Shown piece by piece: positions 24,285 through 33,752 of a DNA stretch of 64,000 bases (the stretch's first letter is position 1; every line of letters starts with the position of its first letter). Origin of the DNA: Nocardioides salarius. Lineage in GTDB: Bacteria > Actinomycetota > Actinomycetes > Propionibacteriales > Nocardioidaceae. Position numbers and translations under genes: made by a program. Where the stretch lies: contig NZ_JAFBBZ010000001.1 in the NCBI RefSeq assembly GCF_016907435.1, positions 4,216,001-4,280,000 on the forward strand, written 5' to 3'. The notes under the pieces were generated by a model. The model did no database searches and was not told the origin of the DNA. It worked only from the letters and a program-made list of their open reading frames with translations.

Positions 24285-24818
24285 GCGGGCGACGAGGGCG
24301 AGCATCTCGAGCCTTCTGGAAGGAAGATCTTTACCCTTACCCTGCTCACCGTTCTGATCGCCCAAGACACGTTCGCGCCGGTTAACTACGACGGTCACAC
24401 CAAGGACGAAAGCTCGCCGCGGGCCTACCAGATCACTGCGGAGATCCTCATGCCGGAGAAGGCGGTGCGGGCTATGAGCTTCCCCGATCTGCAGTCTGTG
24501 AGAGACGCTGCTGAGGAGTTCAAGGTGACTCCGAGCGCCGTCGCCATGCGCGCGCGGAGGCTCGGCCGCATCGATCGGGACACGTTTACCAGCTACATGG
24601 ACGAGCTCCAAGCCGAGTACGACGACCGGCCTAAGAAGATCCTGTCCAACGCCCGCCCGGTGAACGCGCTCAAGAAGTACAACGGCGTCGAGTGCTCACG
24701 CCGGATGCTCGGCATCCTTAACGCTGGACACATGAACCCGACGGAGTTCCGACGGATCATGCTCTTCAACAAGATCTCTGCCTCCCAAATCAGCGACTAT
24801 CGAGAGGCAGTCGGATGA
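24285..24818 (+). pseudogene. ImmA/IrrE-like protein, 3' part
   Basis: This continues the frame of 22111-22758 after the GCG duplicate: GDEGEHLEPSGRKIFTLTLL, FAPVNYDGHTKDESSPRAYQ, then an HTH-like segment (EEFKVTPSAVAMRARRLGRI). It ends at the stop that overlaps the PIN gene start as ATGA, so the two were translationally coupled before the insertion. An internal ATG at 24450 could give a 122-residue C-terminal protein with the HTH-like part. Confidence 0.74.
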
Positions 24819-25294
24819 ACCGGACCTTCTACTTGGTAGACAACAACGCCCTCCTCGCGCTCAGGCGCGAACGGGTGAGGTCCACGTACTTCCGCACTCA
24901 CTGCAGAGTCACCGCAGACGTCCTGCGGGAGGCACAAGAGCACCCAGACCGGGAACTCCTTGCGTCGAATGCCTACGACCTCACCCCGACTGTTCTCGAT
25001 GGAATCCGAACCGTGATGAAGACCGTTGAGGTCGGAGACACCAGTCTCGTTGACCTCTACGGCAACAAGGGGACAGCCGATCCCGGGCTGGTCGCCTCCG
25101 CGCTGGATGCCCTCGCAGCCGACGAGGGAATGCTCTTCCCAGATGCATGGGTCATCGTCACCAACGACCGCGCCGTTGAGGCGATGGCCAATGCGCACGG
25201 TGTACCGACAATGAAGCCCGCCTGCCTCGCAACACTCATCGATAAATCCCAGGCCCCGCTCGTCGGCGTCACCGAGTCTGACGACCGCGGATGA
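24815..25294 (+). CDS. PIN-like domain protein (DUF4411-like), partner of the ImmA/IrrE-like gene
   Basis: A 159-residue protein with the PIN layout: an acidic N-terminus (YLVDNNALLAL), a glutamate helix (VTADVLREAQEHP), a central TADPGLVASALDAL and late VIVTNDRAVEAMANAHGV. PIN domains are Mg-dependent RNases. PIN genes of this class are found directly after ImmA/IrrE-like genes, which suggests a toxin/regulator pair. With the upstream gene broken, expression now depends on readthrough from the IS or on an internal start. The ATG overlaps the upstream stop. Confidence 0.72.
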   Translation: MNRTFYLVDNNALLALRRERVRSTYFRTHCRVTADVLREAQEHPDRELLASNAYDLTPTVLDGIRTVMKTVEVGDTSLVDLYGNKGTADPGLVASALDALAADEGMLFPDAWVIVTNDRAVEAMANAHGVPTMKPACLATLIDKSQAPLVGVTESDDRG

Positions 25295-25703
25295 GGCCCG
25301 GAGCGAAGGTGTTATGCCTCCAGAGAATCCCGGGGAGCACCGGCGCACCGGCGCACTGGTAGGCAATGTCGAGTTCGTGTGGCGGAGGTCCGCCTGCCAG
25401 GCGGCGGAATGACCGCACCCGGGAGTCCGCAAGCTGTACTGGTTTTCTGGCGCCGCCAACCGGAGGGGCCGCCGGAGCTCGCCATCAGGACGAGATGGCC
25501 CAGTTCCTGCTCGAGACCCGTGCGCCGCTGCTCTTCCCTCGATGATCTCGATCTGACCTTGTGGCTCCCGCCGCGGCGGAAGGGGGCACCCCCGTGACAC
25601 GAATCGCGGTCTGAGTGTGGGTGGCAGTCAGGGCTGTCCGCTCACGGCACCGTTGATTGCAAAGGCTATTTGCAAAACGTCCTTGCAGTTATACGGTCTG
25701 CTG
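25295..25703. promoter_or_regulatory. Gene-free stretch ending in three 13-bp-spaced TTGCAAA-type repeats
   Basis: No gene is supported here. Near its end, TTGCAAA at 25657, TTGCAAA at 25670 and TTGCAGT at 25683 recur every 13 bases, just before the ArsR-type ATG at 25704. This spacing suggests an operator for that regulator. The repeats fall inside the longest open frame, which favours the downstream start. Confidence 0.45.
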
Positions 25704-26255
25704 ATGGGCCGGTCTTCGATCACTCCCAACTCCGCCGGACTCAGGGCACTGAGTCATCCCGTTCGGCTGCGCATGCTCGGGCTGCTGCGAACGGAGGGAC
25801 CGGCCACGGCCACTTCGTTGGCACAGGACCTGGGCCTCAACACGGGTGCGACGTCCTACCACCTGCGCCAGCTCGCCGAGCACGGCTTCATAGAGGAAGA
25901 GACCGAACGCGGCAACGCGCGGGACCGTTGGTGGCGCGCCGTGCACGAATCCACTCGAATGAGCACGGGTGATGCAGAGCCCGAAGCCGAGCAAGCCTAC
26001 CTCCAGGCGGTCGCGCTCACATATGGCGAACAGCTTTCGCGAGCAGCAGCGGAGCGACCGTTCTTGCCGAGCGCCTGGGATGAAGCCGTGACCCTGAGCG
26101 ACTGGCCACTACGGCTCAAGCCCGCCGCCGCACGCCGCCTCCTCGAAACCCTGATCGAGGTCATCGAGAACACGCCTGACGACCCAGACGCGGATGCCAC
26201 GTACACGATCCAGCTGGGTGCCTTCCCGCTGCCGGGGCAAGGACTCGAAGAGTGA
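25704..26255 (+). CDS. ArsR-type winged-helix transcriptional regulator
   Basis: A 183-residue regulator. The DNA-binding domain fills residues 10-85: ALSHPVRLRMLGLLRTEGPA, SLAQDLGLNTGATSYHLRQL and a wing with EEETERGNARDRWWRA. No cysteine metal site is seen, so it is of the general HTH_20/ArsR-like class, not a metal sensor. The C-terminal half is helical and may bind a ligand. Its stop overlaps the MFS start (GTGA), so it probably controls the exporter and itself through the repeats just upstream. Confidence 0.84.
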   Translation: MGRSSITPNSAGLRALSHPVRLRMLGLLRTEGPATATSLAQDLGLNTGATSYHLRQLAEHGFIEEETERGNARDRWWRAVHESTRMSTGDAEPEAEQAYLQAVALTYGEQLSRAAAERPFLPSAWDEAVTLSDWPLRLKPAAARRLLETLIEVIENTPDDPDADATYTIQLGAFPLPGQGLEE

Positions 26256-27499
26256 GACGCCCGCTGTACGGGTGGCTGGTGTCTGACGCCATCTCGCTTA
26301 CCGGCACCAGGATCTCGATGATTGCGATTCCGTGGTTCGTCTTGACTGCGACAGGGTCCGTCACCCAGACCGGCCTTGTCGCGTTCGCGGAGATACTTCC
26401 GCTCGTCTTGGCGAAAGTGCTGGGCGGACCGGTGATAGACCGCCTTGGCGCTCGGCGCGTGGCGGTCACCTGCGATGTGGGCAGCTTCTTCGCGGTGGGC
26501 CTGGTGCCGCTCTTGCATTGGCTTGGGTGGCTGAACTTCCCGCTTCTCCTCGTCATCGTCGCAATGGCGGGCGCCCTGCGCGGACCTGGGGACGCTGCGA
26601 AGGACTCCTTGACCCCGGCAATCGTCGCCTCGGCCAAGGTGCCTATGGAGCGGGCGACGGGTCTCGCGTCCGCGGTCGAGCGCGGTGCGGGCATGGTCGG
26701 CTTCGCCCTGGCAGGTGTGCTCGTAGTTGCGGTAGGGCCAACCACCGCCCTGGTCGTAGACGCGATGTCTTTCCTCGTTGGTGGCGCGATCTTGGCTTGG
26801 GCCACGGTCGGATTGCCGCAAACCGACCGCGTGCAAGACGTTCACGAATCGCCGATGCGGTTTTGGCTGTCACTGCACGAAGGCTGGACCTACCTCCGTC
26901 ACGAACCGGTCCTGCTCGGCCTCTCAGTGATGATCGCCATCACGAATCTTCTCGACGCCGCATGGTCAGCGGTCCTAGCCCCGGTATGGGCCATTGAATC
27001 TGGCAACGGCGCCGGATTCCTTGGCTTGATGTTCGCGGTCTTCGCAGGCTGTTCGGCCGCAGGGTCTCTCTTCGCCTCGGCTTACGGTGAGCGACTGCCT
27101 CGCTTTCGGACCTACCTCCTTGCCTACCTAGTCTGTGGACTCCCGCGCTTCGTGGTGATGGCCGCCGACTCTCCGCTGTGGCTCATCATGCTCATCACGG
27201 TCACCGCCGGAGCTGCCTCCGGATTTCTCAACCCCATCCTTGGTGCCGTCTTCTTCGAACGGATCCCCAGCGGATTGGTGGGCCGCGTCTCGTCCCTCTC
27301 GAGCTCGATGTGTTACGCCCTGATGCCATTCGGGGGCCTCGTTGGGGCCACGCTCATCACGGGTGTCGGTCTCTATCCCGCCTTCATCGTGATCGGTGTC
27401 GCATACCTCGCGGTCACCATGGCCCCGGCCTTCGTACCTTCGTTTCGGCAGATGAACCGACAGAGCCAAGACGCCATGGAGACTCACACGGCGGCGTGA
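26252..27499 (+). CDS. MFS transporter (MFS_3-like efflux)
   Basis: A 415-residue protein with about 12 hydrophobic segments. It has the N-terminal pattern of MFS_3 efflux proteins (LVSDAISLTGTRISMIAIPW), a loop with GPVIDRLGARRVAV (motif A-like G...D..G.R) and AGALRGPGDAAKDSLTPAIV between helices 4 and 5. The GTG start overlaps the regulator stop. Together they form a two-gene drug or metabolite efflux operon. The substrate is unknown. Confidence 0.86.
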   Translation: MRRPLYGWLVSDAISLTGTRISMIAIPWFVLTATGSVTQTGLVAFAEILPLVLAKVLGGPVIDRLGARRVAVTCDVGSFFAVGLVPLLHWLGWLNFPLLLVIVAMAGALRGPGDAAKDSLTPAIVASAKVPMERATGLASAVERGAGMVGFALAGVLVVAVGPTTALVVDAMSFLVGGAILAWATVGLPQTDRVQDVHESPMRFWLSLHEGWTYLRHEPVLLGLSVMIAITNLLDAAWSAVLAPVWAIESGNGAGFLGLMFAVFAGCSAAGSLFASAYGERLPRFRTYLLAYLVCGLPRFVVMAADSPLWLIMLITVTAGAASGFLNPILGAVFFERIPSGLVGRVSSLSSSMCYALMPFGGLVGATLITGVGLYPAFIVIGVAYLAVTMAPAFVPSFRQMNRQSQDAMETHTAA

Positions 27500-27700
27500 G
27501 CGCACCGGGTGGCTTCCCAAAGACCCCGATGGAACGGCAACTCGATGCTCGCATCCGCAAGCAGGTCGGCAAAGGGCGGGCGCCGACAGGCGGCGGTGAG
27601 ACGCAGGATGCCTGCCGCTCTCATCGCGGCAGATCCAGACGTACTCCGTGGCAGCAACGCAATGAGGATTTAGCAGATACGTGGTCGTCGACGGCGACCG

Positions 27701-28696
27701 TCACGGTGCGTTGAGTGCTCTACCCCAAGTGGCTAGGAGTGCGTCCTTATCGCGTTGGTAGCGACGGTCCGCTTTCGTTTGGCTTGCCCATGCAAACCTG
27801 ATGCGGATCGAGTCGATGGCGTTCACAAGGCTTAGCACGACGCCGAGAAGACTGAACGCGAGGGTCGGTGGGTCGAGTTGGGCGGGCACCGGAACGATGA
27901 CACCCCCGAGAGAGGGGTCTGCGGGTGCGTCGTCGGAGAAGGACTGCAGCACACCGATTTCTGTGCCGTGAACCGAGGCCGAGAGCGCGCGCATGGTGAA
28001 CGCCGGGATGCCTCCCGCTTCGCCGGCCGTATAGATCTCCGCAAGGCGCATGGTCGAGAGGCGTCCCGGTGTGCCCTCTACTCGTGGGCCCCGGGTCTTC
28101 TTGTTGCTGGGGTCGCGGTCAGTGATCACCTCGCCTACTGCTTCAGCTCGATCGTGAGCTTGCTGAAGCAAGTCGCTCTCGGTCAGGCCGAGGTCGTCAG
28201 GGGTGAGGCCCGCTGTTGCGATGACGTCGCTGTTGAGCAAGCCTTGCCTTCTGTACCCGGACTCCGTGATGGCGTACAGCCATTCGTTCAAGCGACGTTG
28301 GATGCGGTCCTCTGACGTGGCTGTCTCGTCCAAGAGGTGCTGCGCTCGAAGCAGATGCTCGGTCGCTGTGCGGGCGAGCGTATGCGGCAGTAGTGCCCTG
28401 CCGGCGGAGATGCTTTGAGCCGTGGCCGCTACATGTTCGAGTCCCGAGTGGAGGAGCGTGATGGCTTGCACGTCTGCTTCGGTCAAGGTGCGAGCTCGCA
28501 TGTCGATCGCTGCAGCGCGCCACACCGTGGCTGTTTCGGAGTCGCTGTTGGGGCGCCAACGATTATCCTGGCCGAATCCGCTCGCCGCCCCCGCGCATGC
28601 GCGAAGGCTCGAACCGAGTTGCGCATTCGAGACGTGGAAGGCGTTGGCTGTCTGTTTCGGCTGCACGGTCTTCAACGTACGCACAGGTTCCGACAC
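27701..28696 (-). CDS. Conserved hypothetical protein divergent from the SIR2 gene
   Basis: A 331-residue, mostly helical protein. It has a charged helical core (ARTATEHLLRAQHLLDETAT), a DRDPSNKKTRGPRVEGTPGR loop and a C-terminal hydrophobic helix (TLAFSLLGVVLSLVNAIDSI) before a basic end. I do not recognise a family. It starts at a GTG about 180 bases from the divergent SIR2 start, so shared regulation is likely and a functional link is possible. Confidence 0.62.
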   Translation of the reverse strand: MSEPVRTLKTVQPKQTANAFHVSNAQLGSSLRACAGAASGFGQDNRWRPNSDSETATVWRAAAIDMRARTLTEADVQAITLLHSGLEHVAATAQSISAGRALLPHTLARTATEHLLRAQHLLDETATSEDRIQRRLNEWLYAITESGYRRQGLLNSDVIATAGLTPDDLGLTESDLLQQAHDRAEAVGEVITDRDPSNKKTRGPRVEGTPGRLSTMRLAEIYTAGEAGGIPAFTMRALSASVHGTEIGVLQSFSDDAPADPSLGGVIVPVPAQLDPPTLAFSLLGVVLSLVNAIDSIRIRFAWASQTKADRRYQRDKDALLATWGRALNAP

Positions 28697-28877
28697 TCTG
28701 ACGCTCGTGCCAGGCGCGCCCCTCTGGCCGCCTCGCGGTGGAAAGACGTGGCCCCGCGCTCACGTCGCCCGACCGGTTTCGGGAACGTCTCGGCGGAACC
28801 GCCGCCAAGAGCTGACGTGGGTTTCTCGTTTCGGGATCGGTGTCCCATGGGAGCATGTGGCACCAAGCCTCGACCGG

Positions 28878-30620
28878 ATGGAGTTACCCGAGTTGGCCGA
28901 CGACGACCGCGCACATAGCGCCGGCTCGAGGGGCGCCGCCCCGGTCAAGAAGCAGGTCGCTAAGAAACTGACTCCGACCACCGGACCCGCGTCCGAGGCT
29001 CCTGTTGGGCCTCCCGGCCTGGCTTTCACGGGAGAGTTCCTCGCGCAGCTGCGCGAGCACAACGCGCTCCCGTACCTGTTCGTTGGCAGCGGCGTCTCGC
29101 GGCGCTACCTCGGGCTGCCCGATTGGGAAGGAATGCTGCGGCACTTCGCCGACGAGATCGGCGAAGACCTCGACTTCATGCTTGCCTCCGTCAACGGCGA
29201 CCTCCCCGCGGCCGCTGGCGAACTTGCGCGGGTGTTTCACCCGGTCTGGTTCAAGCACCGCCGCTACTCGGCTCAGCGCAAGGAGTACAAGGCAGAGGTC
29301 CGCGATACCGAGGCAGCGCTGAAGGTCGCGATCTCGACGTACTTCAGCGAGCGGTCACGCCTGCAAGCCGGCGTCCCTGGCGTCGACAACGCCGACCTGG
29401 CCGTCGAGCTCGACCTTCTGCGCAACAGCATCGTCGACGGTGTCATCACCACTAACTTCGACGACCTCACCGACGAGCTCTTCCCCGAGTACACCAGTTA
29501 CGTAGGTCAGGACGAACTCATCCTCTCGGACGCTCAGTTCGTCGCCGAGACCTACAAGATCCACGGCAGCAGCCGACAGCCGCTCAGTCTCGTCCTGACG
29601 GCTGGCGACTACGCCAACTTTCACAATCGCAACAGCTACCTCGCGGCGAAACTGCTGACCATCTTCGCCGAGCACCCGGTCATTTTCTTGGGCTATAGCC
29701 TCGGTGATCAGTACATTCGCGACATCATCGCCAGCATCGCTGCCGCAGTCGGCCCGGACCGCCTCGATGCACTTCAGAAGCAGATCTACTTCGTCGACTG
29801 GAATCCCGACCCGGACACCGACCCGACAATCTCCCAGTTCTTCATCGAAGTCCTCCCCGGCCACACTCTGCCCGCGCAACGCATCGAGATGCACTCGTTC
29901 GCGCCGCTGTTCGCTGCACTAACACAGCTTGAACGCCCCTTTCCCGTCCGCGTCCTGCGCGAACTAAGCAAGCACGTCTACGACCTCGTCGCCCACCCCA
30001 ACCCCGAACAGGCACGGGAGACGGTCCGCGCAATCCCGTTCGACTCCAAGGCCGCCGACGACCTCCGCGTCGTGTTCGGCGTCGGATCTTTCACCGACGA
30101 GGACGTCGAACAGCTGGCCGACATCGGTGGAAAGACCCTCGAGCGCGAAGACCTCGCTGAGGACGTCCTAGGAATCCGCACCCGCCCCCTCGCCGCCACC
30201 AACGTCCTACGGGTCGTCCTGCCGCAAATCGTCAAGTATCGCGGCAACGCGCGAGTCCCCGTATTCAAGTACCTCCGTGAAGCTGATCTCATCGACAACG
30301 GAAAGCCAAAACTCGGCGGCCTGGACGAGTCGGTCAAGGCGCTCATCAAGCAGTCCCTGGAACCTGGGGACTACAGCAAGAAGCGATACGCCAGCAACGT
30401 CATGGGCGTCCTCACCACGCCTCGCGAGGTCCTCGACAGCGACTATCCGCTGTACTTCAAGATCGACTGCCTCCTGTGTCTGGATCCGGCCGGCTTCGAA
30501 CTCGACGAGCTACGGGACGTCCTCGTCGAAACCTACGCATTGCTCGCCGATCTCACGGTCAACGAGAAGAGCGGCCTGTTCAAGGCCATCGCCCGCTACG
30601 ACCGCCTCAAATACAGCTGA
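28878..30620 (+). CDS. SIR2-domain protein (NADase-type anti-phage candidate)
   Basis: A 580-residue protein. SIR2 signatures: YLFVGSGVSRRYLGLPDW (about residues 66-83, the G-x-G NAD loop), ITTNFDDLTDEL (about 190), KIHGSS with the putative catalytic His (about 226) and VIFLGYSLGDQYIRDI (about 270). The C-terminal half (about 360-580) is helical without a known domain. Proteins of this plan deplete NAD during phage infection in several defence systems (DSR, Thoeris ThsA, Avs). The start is uncertain; ATG 28878 has no clear ribosome site and the frame is open upstream. An IS256-type element follows 20 bases after the stop. Confidence 0.78.
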   Translation: MELPELADDDRAHSAGSRGAAPVKKQVAKKLTPTTGPASEAPVGPPGLAFTGEFLAQLREHNALPYLFVGSGVSRRYLGLPDWEGMLRHFADEIGEDLDFMLASVNGDLPAAAGELARVFHPVWFKHRRYSAQRKEYKAEVRDTEAALKVAISTYFSERSRLQAGVPGVDNADLAVELDLLRNSIVDGVITTNFDDLTDELFPEYTSYVGQDELILSDAQFVAETYKIHGSSRQPLSLVLTAGDYANFHNRNSYLAAKLLTIFAEHPVIFLGYSLGDQYIRDIIASIAAAVGPDRLDALQKQIYFVDWNPDPDTDPTISQFFIEVLPGHTLPAQRIEMHSFAPLFAALTQLERPFPVRVLRELSKHVYDLVAHPNPEQARETVRAIPFDSKAADDLRVVFGVGSFTDEDVEQLADIGGKTLEREDLAEDVLGIRTRPLAATNVLRVVLPQIVKYRGNARVPVFKYLREADLIDNGKPKLGGLDESVKALIKQSLEPGDYSKKRYASNVMGVLTTPREVLDSDYPLYFKIDCLLCLDPAGFELDELRDVLVETYALLADLTVNEKSGLFKAIARYDRLKYS

Positions 30621-30639
30621 CCTGGCTGGCAGCGAGCCA

Positions 30640-32093
30640 GGGTCTGTCCGACGAACGGTGTAAGCAGCGATTCCATTGCTAGAGGTTCTCCGCGGCCGGC
30701 ATCCGGTCCGCGAAGGTGATGGCGAAAGCGTTGAGTGCTGGCTTCCACCTCATCGTCCATCGTGTCTGACCGGTGCCTTTGGGGTCTAGCGATCTGGTGA
30801 CACATGTACAGGCACTTCATCGCTGCCTGCTCGGTCGGGAAGTGGCCGCGCACCGTCACGGCGCGGCGGTAGCGGGCGTTCAACGACTCGATCGCGTTGG
30901 TCGAGCACAGCACCTTGCGGATCTCGGCGTCGTAGTCGAGGAACGGGGTGAACTGCTCCCACGCCGATCGCCACAGGCCACTGATCGCGGGGTAGGGCTT
31001 GCCCCATTTCTCGTCGAACTTTTCGAACGCCCGCCAGGCCGCCTCGCGGGTCGGTGCCCCGTAGATCGGTTTCAGGTCCGTGGCGATCTGGCCCAGTACT
31101 TCTTCGAGGCGTAGCGGAAGGTGTTGCGGATCAGGTGGATCACGCAGGTCTGCACGATCGCCTGGCCGAACACGGCCCCGACAGAGTCGGGCAGTCCCTT
31201 GAGGCCGTCGCAGATGACGAAGAAGATGTCCTCCACGCCGCGGTTCTTCAGCTCGGTCAACACCTGGAGCCAGAACTTCGCTGACTCCCCGCCACCGGTG
31301 CCTGCCCAGATGCCGAGGATGTCCTTGTGACCGGCCAGGTCGACACCGATCGCGGCGTAGATCGGGCGGTTCCCGACCTGACCGTCGCGGATCTTCACGT
31401 AGATCGCATCGATGAACACCGCGGCGTAGACCTTCTCCAGTGGCCGCGAGGTCCACTCGGCCATCTCGGCCACGACCTTGTCGGTGATCCGCGAGATCGT
31501 GTCCTTCGACAACGACGCCCCGTAGATCTCGGCGAAGTGGGCGCTGATCTCGCCGGTGGTCAGACCCTTCGCAGCCAGCGACAACACGATCGTGTCGACA
31601 TCGCCCAGGCGTCGCTGACGTTTGGCCACGATCACCGGGCTGAAGGTGCCCTCACGATCACGCGGGACGGCGATCTCGATCGGCCCGACGTTGTCGGTCA
31701 GGACCGTCTTGGTCCGGACCCCATTGCGGGAGTTCCCGCTGTTGCGGCCGGCGACCTCGTGCTTGTCATAGCCCAGGTGCTCAGCCATCTCCTCGTCCAG
31801 AGCGGTCTCGATCACCGTCTTGGTCAAGACCTTCAACATGCCATCAGGGCCGGTCAACGCGACTCCACGAGCCCGCGCGGTGCGGACCAGCTCGCGGGCG
31901 ATCTCGAGCTCCTCAACAGATGGGTGAGCAGACCCCTCGAACCCAGGGTCATCGTCCTGCGCAACGTCCGGCGGTGACACCGCCACATCCTCTGGAGGGC
32001 TCACAGAACCCAGTGTTTCGGTCATCGTGACTCCATCTCGCCAACCAGCAGGTCAGCGTGTCGAGCCACTTACACCGTTGTTCGGACAGTCCC
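30640..32093 (-). mobile_element. IS256-family insertion sequence, degenerate
   Basis: The ends are imperfect inverted repeats: left GGGTCTGTCCGACGAACGGT and, read inward from the right, GGGACTGTCCGAACAACGGT, both continuing GTAAG. The element is about 1.45 kb. No matching 8-9-bp target duplication is visible (left flank GCGAGCCA, right flank CATCATGA), so one end may have rearranged after insertion. Confidence 0.8.
30679..32025 (-). pseudogene. IS256-family (mutator-type) transposase, two frameshifts
   Basis: The N-terminal 313 residues are clear (VIETALDEEMAEHLGYDKHE, DRITDKVV-like helix, VFIDAIYVKIRDGQVGNRPI with the first catalytic D). Frame is lost at KKYWA near 31095, where one base is missing, and the protein resumes as QIATDLKPIYGAPTREAAW in another frame. 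A second shift, one extra base near 30806 (TACATGTGTCACC), moves it again; the normal end PAAENL and stop at 30679 lie in the restored frame. The catalytic E (STNAIESLNARYRR) is after the first break, so the enzyme should be dead. Confidence 0.85.
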
Positions 32094-32345
32094 CATCATG
32101 AAGGTGGGGCGCGAAGGCGGCGGATAGATGCCCTTGGGGAGGCTAGATCGCGGATCCGGACACTCGATCGAGCGCCCGACGAGCGTCTGGCATGCGCGAC
32201 GAGCGGGTGAAGATCAGTGGTGCACTTCCGACGACCGTCAACCCTTGCCCTGTTTGTTCGTGTGCGCTGGGCAGTGCGACGTCGACGGCAGCCTCGTCGC
32301 ACTGCCCAACACAGCTCTGGCCCGCCACAAGCCAGGTCAGGTCGT

Positions 32346-33479
32346 TCAGGTCACAGGCAGCAGGCCCCAGTCGCGGGTCGCTCGTCCAGGAGCGAGGCGC
32401 CACTCGTCATCGCACTTGCCGCAGGCGATCTGGAGGTCGTGTTCGCGGAACCCGGGGACGTTGTCGTGCTCCTCGACGATCTGTCCGTCGCCGCATGGGC
32501 ACCGGTATCGGTAGCGCTCGACGGTTCCTGCGCCGGCGCCGTACCCCGCGACGTTGTCCGAGTCGCTGCTGATGAGGTCGGTGCGAACGGGCTCCGCAGT
32601 CGGCGACGCATTGAACCACTCAGCGATCGCGGACACGCCAGCGTCGTACGCGGCCGGCGACGGCGTCACGTCGTACAGGATGCTCAACAGTTCGCTGGGG
32701 GTGCGGGCGATCCGGTGGTCGCTGTCGTGCACGCCAGCCCGGTAGTCGCCCGCGAAGTCCCCCACCGGGTCATCGCGCTCAGCCTGGGCGGTCAGCCAGT
32801 CGTGAAACGGAGCCTCGACTTCGGCACGGGTTGGGCGAATCCACGCAGGGCCTGCCGGGCGACCAGCAGCGCAGTCCCCGAGCGCTGCCTGAAGGTGATC
32901 GAACCCGGCCGGGCGGTGGTGGTGGCCGCCCGGCGCAGTCCGGCCTGAATCGATTGTGCGCCGAACGTAGTCGTGCTCGCGCTCAGAGATACCGATCAGC
33001 AGGTTCAGGCTGCCGCCGTCCGGCTCGACCATGTCGAGGCCGAGCGCTGCTGCTGCCCAGATCAGGCGTCCGTTCGACACGTAGCTGCAGTGCGGGTCGA
33101 GGAACCTCTCCGCAGTGTGCTTCAGCCGGTAGCTGCTGACCTCGGGAGCTGTCCCTGCCGGGGTGGGCGTGAACATGCGGAGCACGTCGACGACCAGGGC
33201 CAGCCTGACGTAGTCGGTCTTCCCGTCGAACCGCCACGGCTCGTCGGCGTAGAACCCGTTGTCGCTGAGGATGGGACCGTCGGGCTCGGCCCCGACCAGC
33301 TCGTGCTTGTCGAGGACAGCGATCAGGTGCCGTGCGCTGACTCGGTCGCCCAGGAACCCCTGGGCGTACGGGGAGGTGATCTGCCGAAGCGCGGCAGTGT
33401 ACTTGATGCCGGTGAAGTCTGCCCATGCTCGCGCGTCCTGCTGGACTTCGCGGTTCTCGGCGTGGTTGGTGGAGGACAT
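32346..33479 (-). CDS. Hypothetical protein with C-terminal zinc-ribbon-like motif
   Basis: A 377-residue protein. The last 60 residues hold RYRCPCGDGQIVEE and later ACGKCDDEW: C-x-C...C-x2-C, a plausible zinc site. The N-terminal part starts with a helix reading DARAWADFTGIKYTAALRQI, resembling short domains found in other actinobacterial accessory proteins. It is divergent from the kinase gene (273 bases apart). The function is unknown, but shared regulation with the kinase is possible. The 252 bases between this gene and the IS end hold nothing I can support. Confidence 0.65.
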   Translation of the reverse strand: MSSTNHAENREVQQDARAWADFTGIKYTAALRQITSPYAQGFLGDRVSARHLIAVLDKHELVGAEPDGPILSDNGFYADEPWRFDGKTDYVRLALVVDVLRMFTPTPAGTAPEVSSYRLKHTAERFLDPHCSYVSNGRLIWAAAALGLDMVEPDGGSLNLLIGISEREHDYVRRTIDSGRTAPGGHHHRPAGFDHLQAALGDCAAGRPAGPAWIRPTRAEVEAPFHDWLTAQAERDDPVGDFAGDYRAGVHDSDHRIARTPSELLSILYDVTPSPAAYDAGVSAIAEWFNASPTAEPVRTDLISSDSDNVAGYGAGAGTVERYRYRCPCGDGQIVEEHDNVPGFREHDLQIACGKCDDEWRLAPGRATRDWGLLPVT

Positions 33480-33752
33480 CTCAATCTCTGTTCCCGGGCT
33501 TCACAACCCACGCTTGCCAGCCCTGAATGAGAGAGATCTCGAATCGACTGGAACCTCATTGCTGGATCGGCACCCGTTGTCCTCGGCGTCGTCGTCGCGT
33601 GGGGACTCAGACTCGGAGAGAGGCAGTCCAGCCCGCCTCGTCCTGCAAAGGTATCGGGGAGGCGTTCACTCGTCCACCGAGCTGGCGGCGCGCCGGAGAA
33701 GTACAGATCCCGCGAGTCAGTGGATGGGAACATCCAGGCGAGAGGAGGAACC

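Noticed and set aside
25379..25597. 72-codon plus-strand frame in the gene-free stretch
   Set aside because: No ribosome site, no recognisable features, and Arg/Pro-rich composition; not supported as a gene.
30596..31456. 286-codon frame as a separate second transposase
   Set aside because: Its C-terminal part is the frameshifted continuation of the IS256 transposase; its N-terminal part is out-of-frame reading of the same gene.
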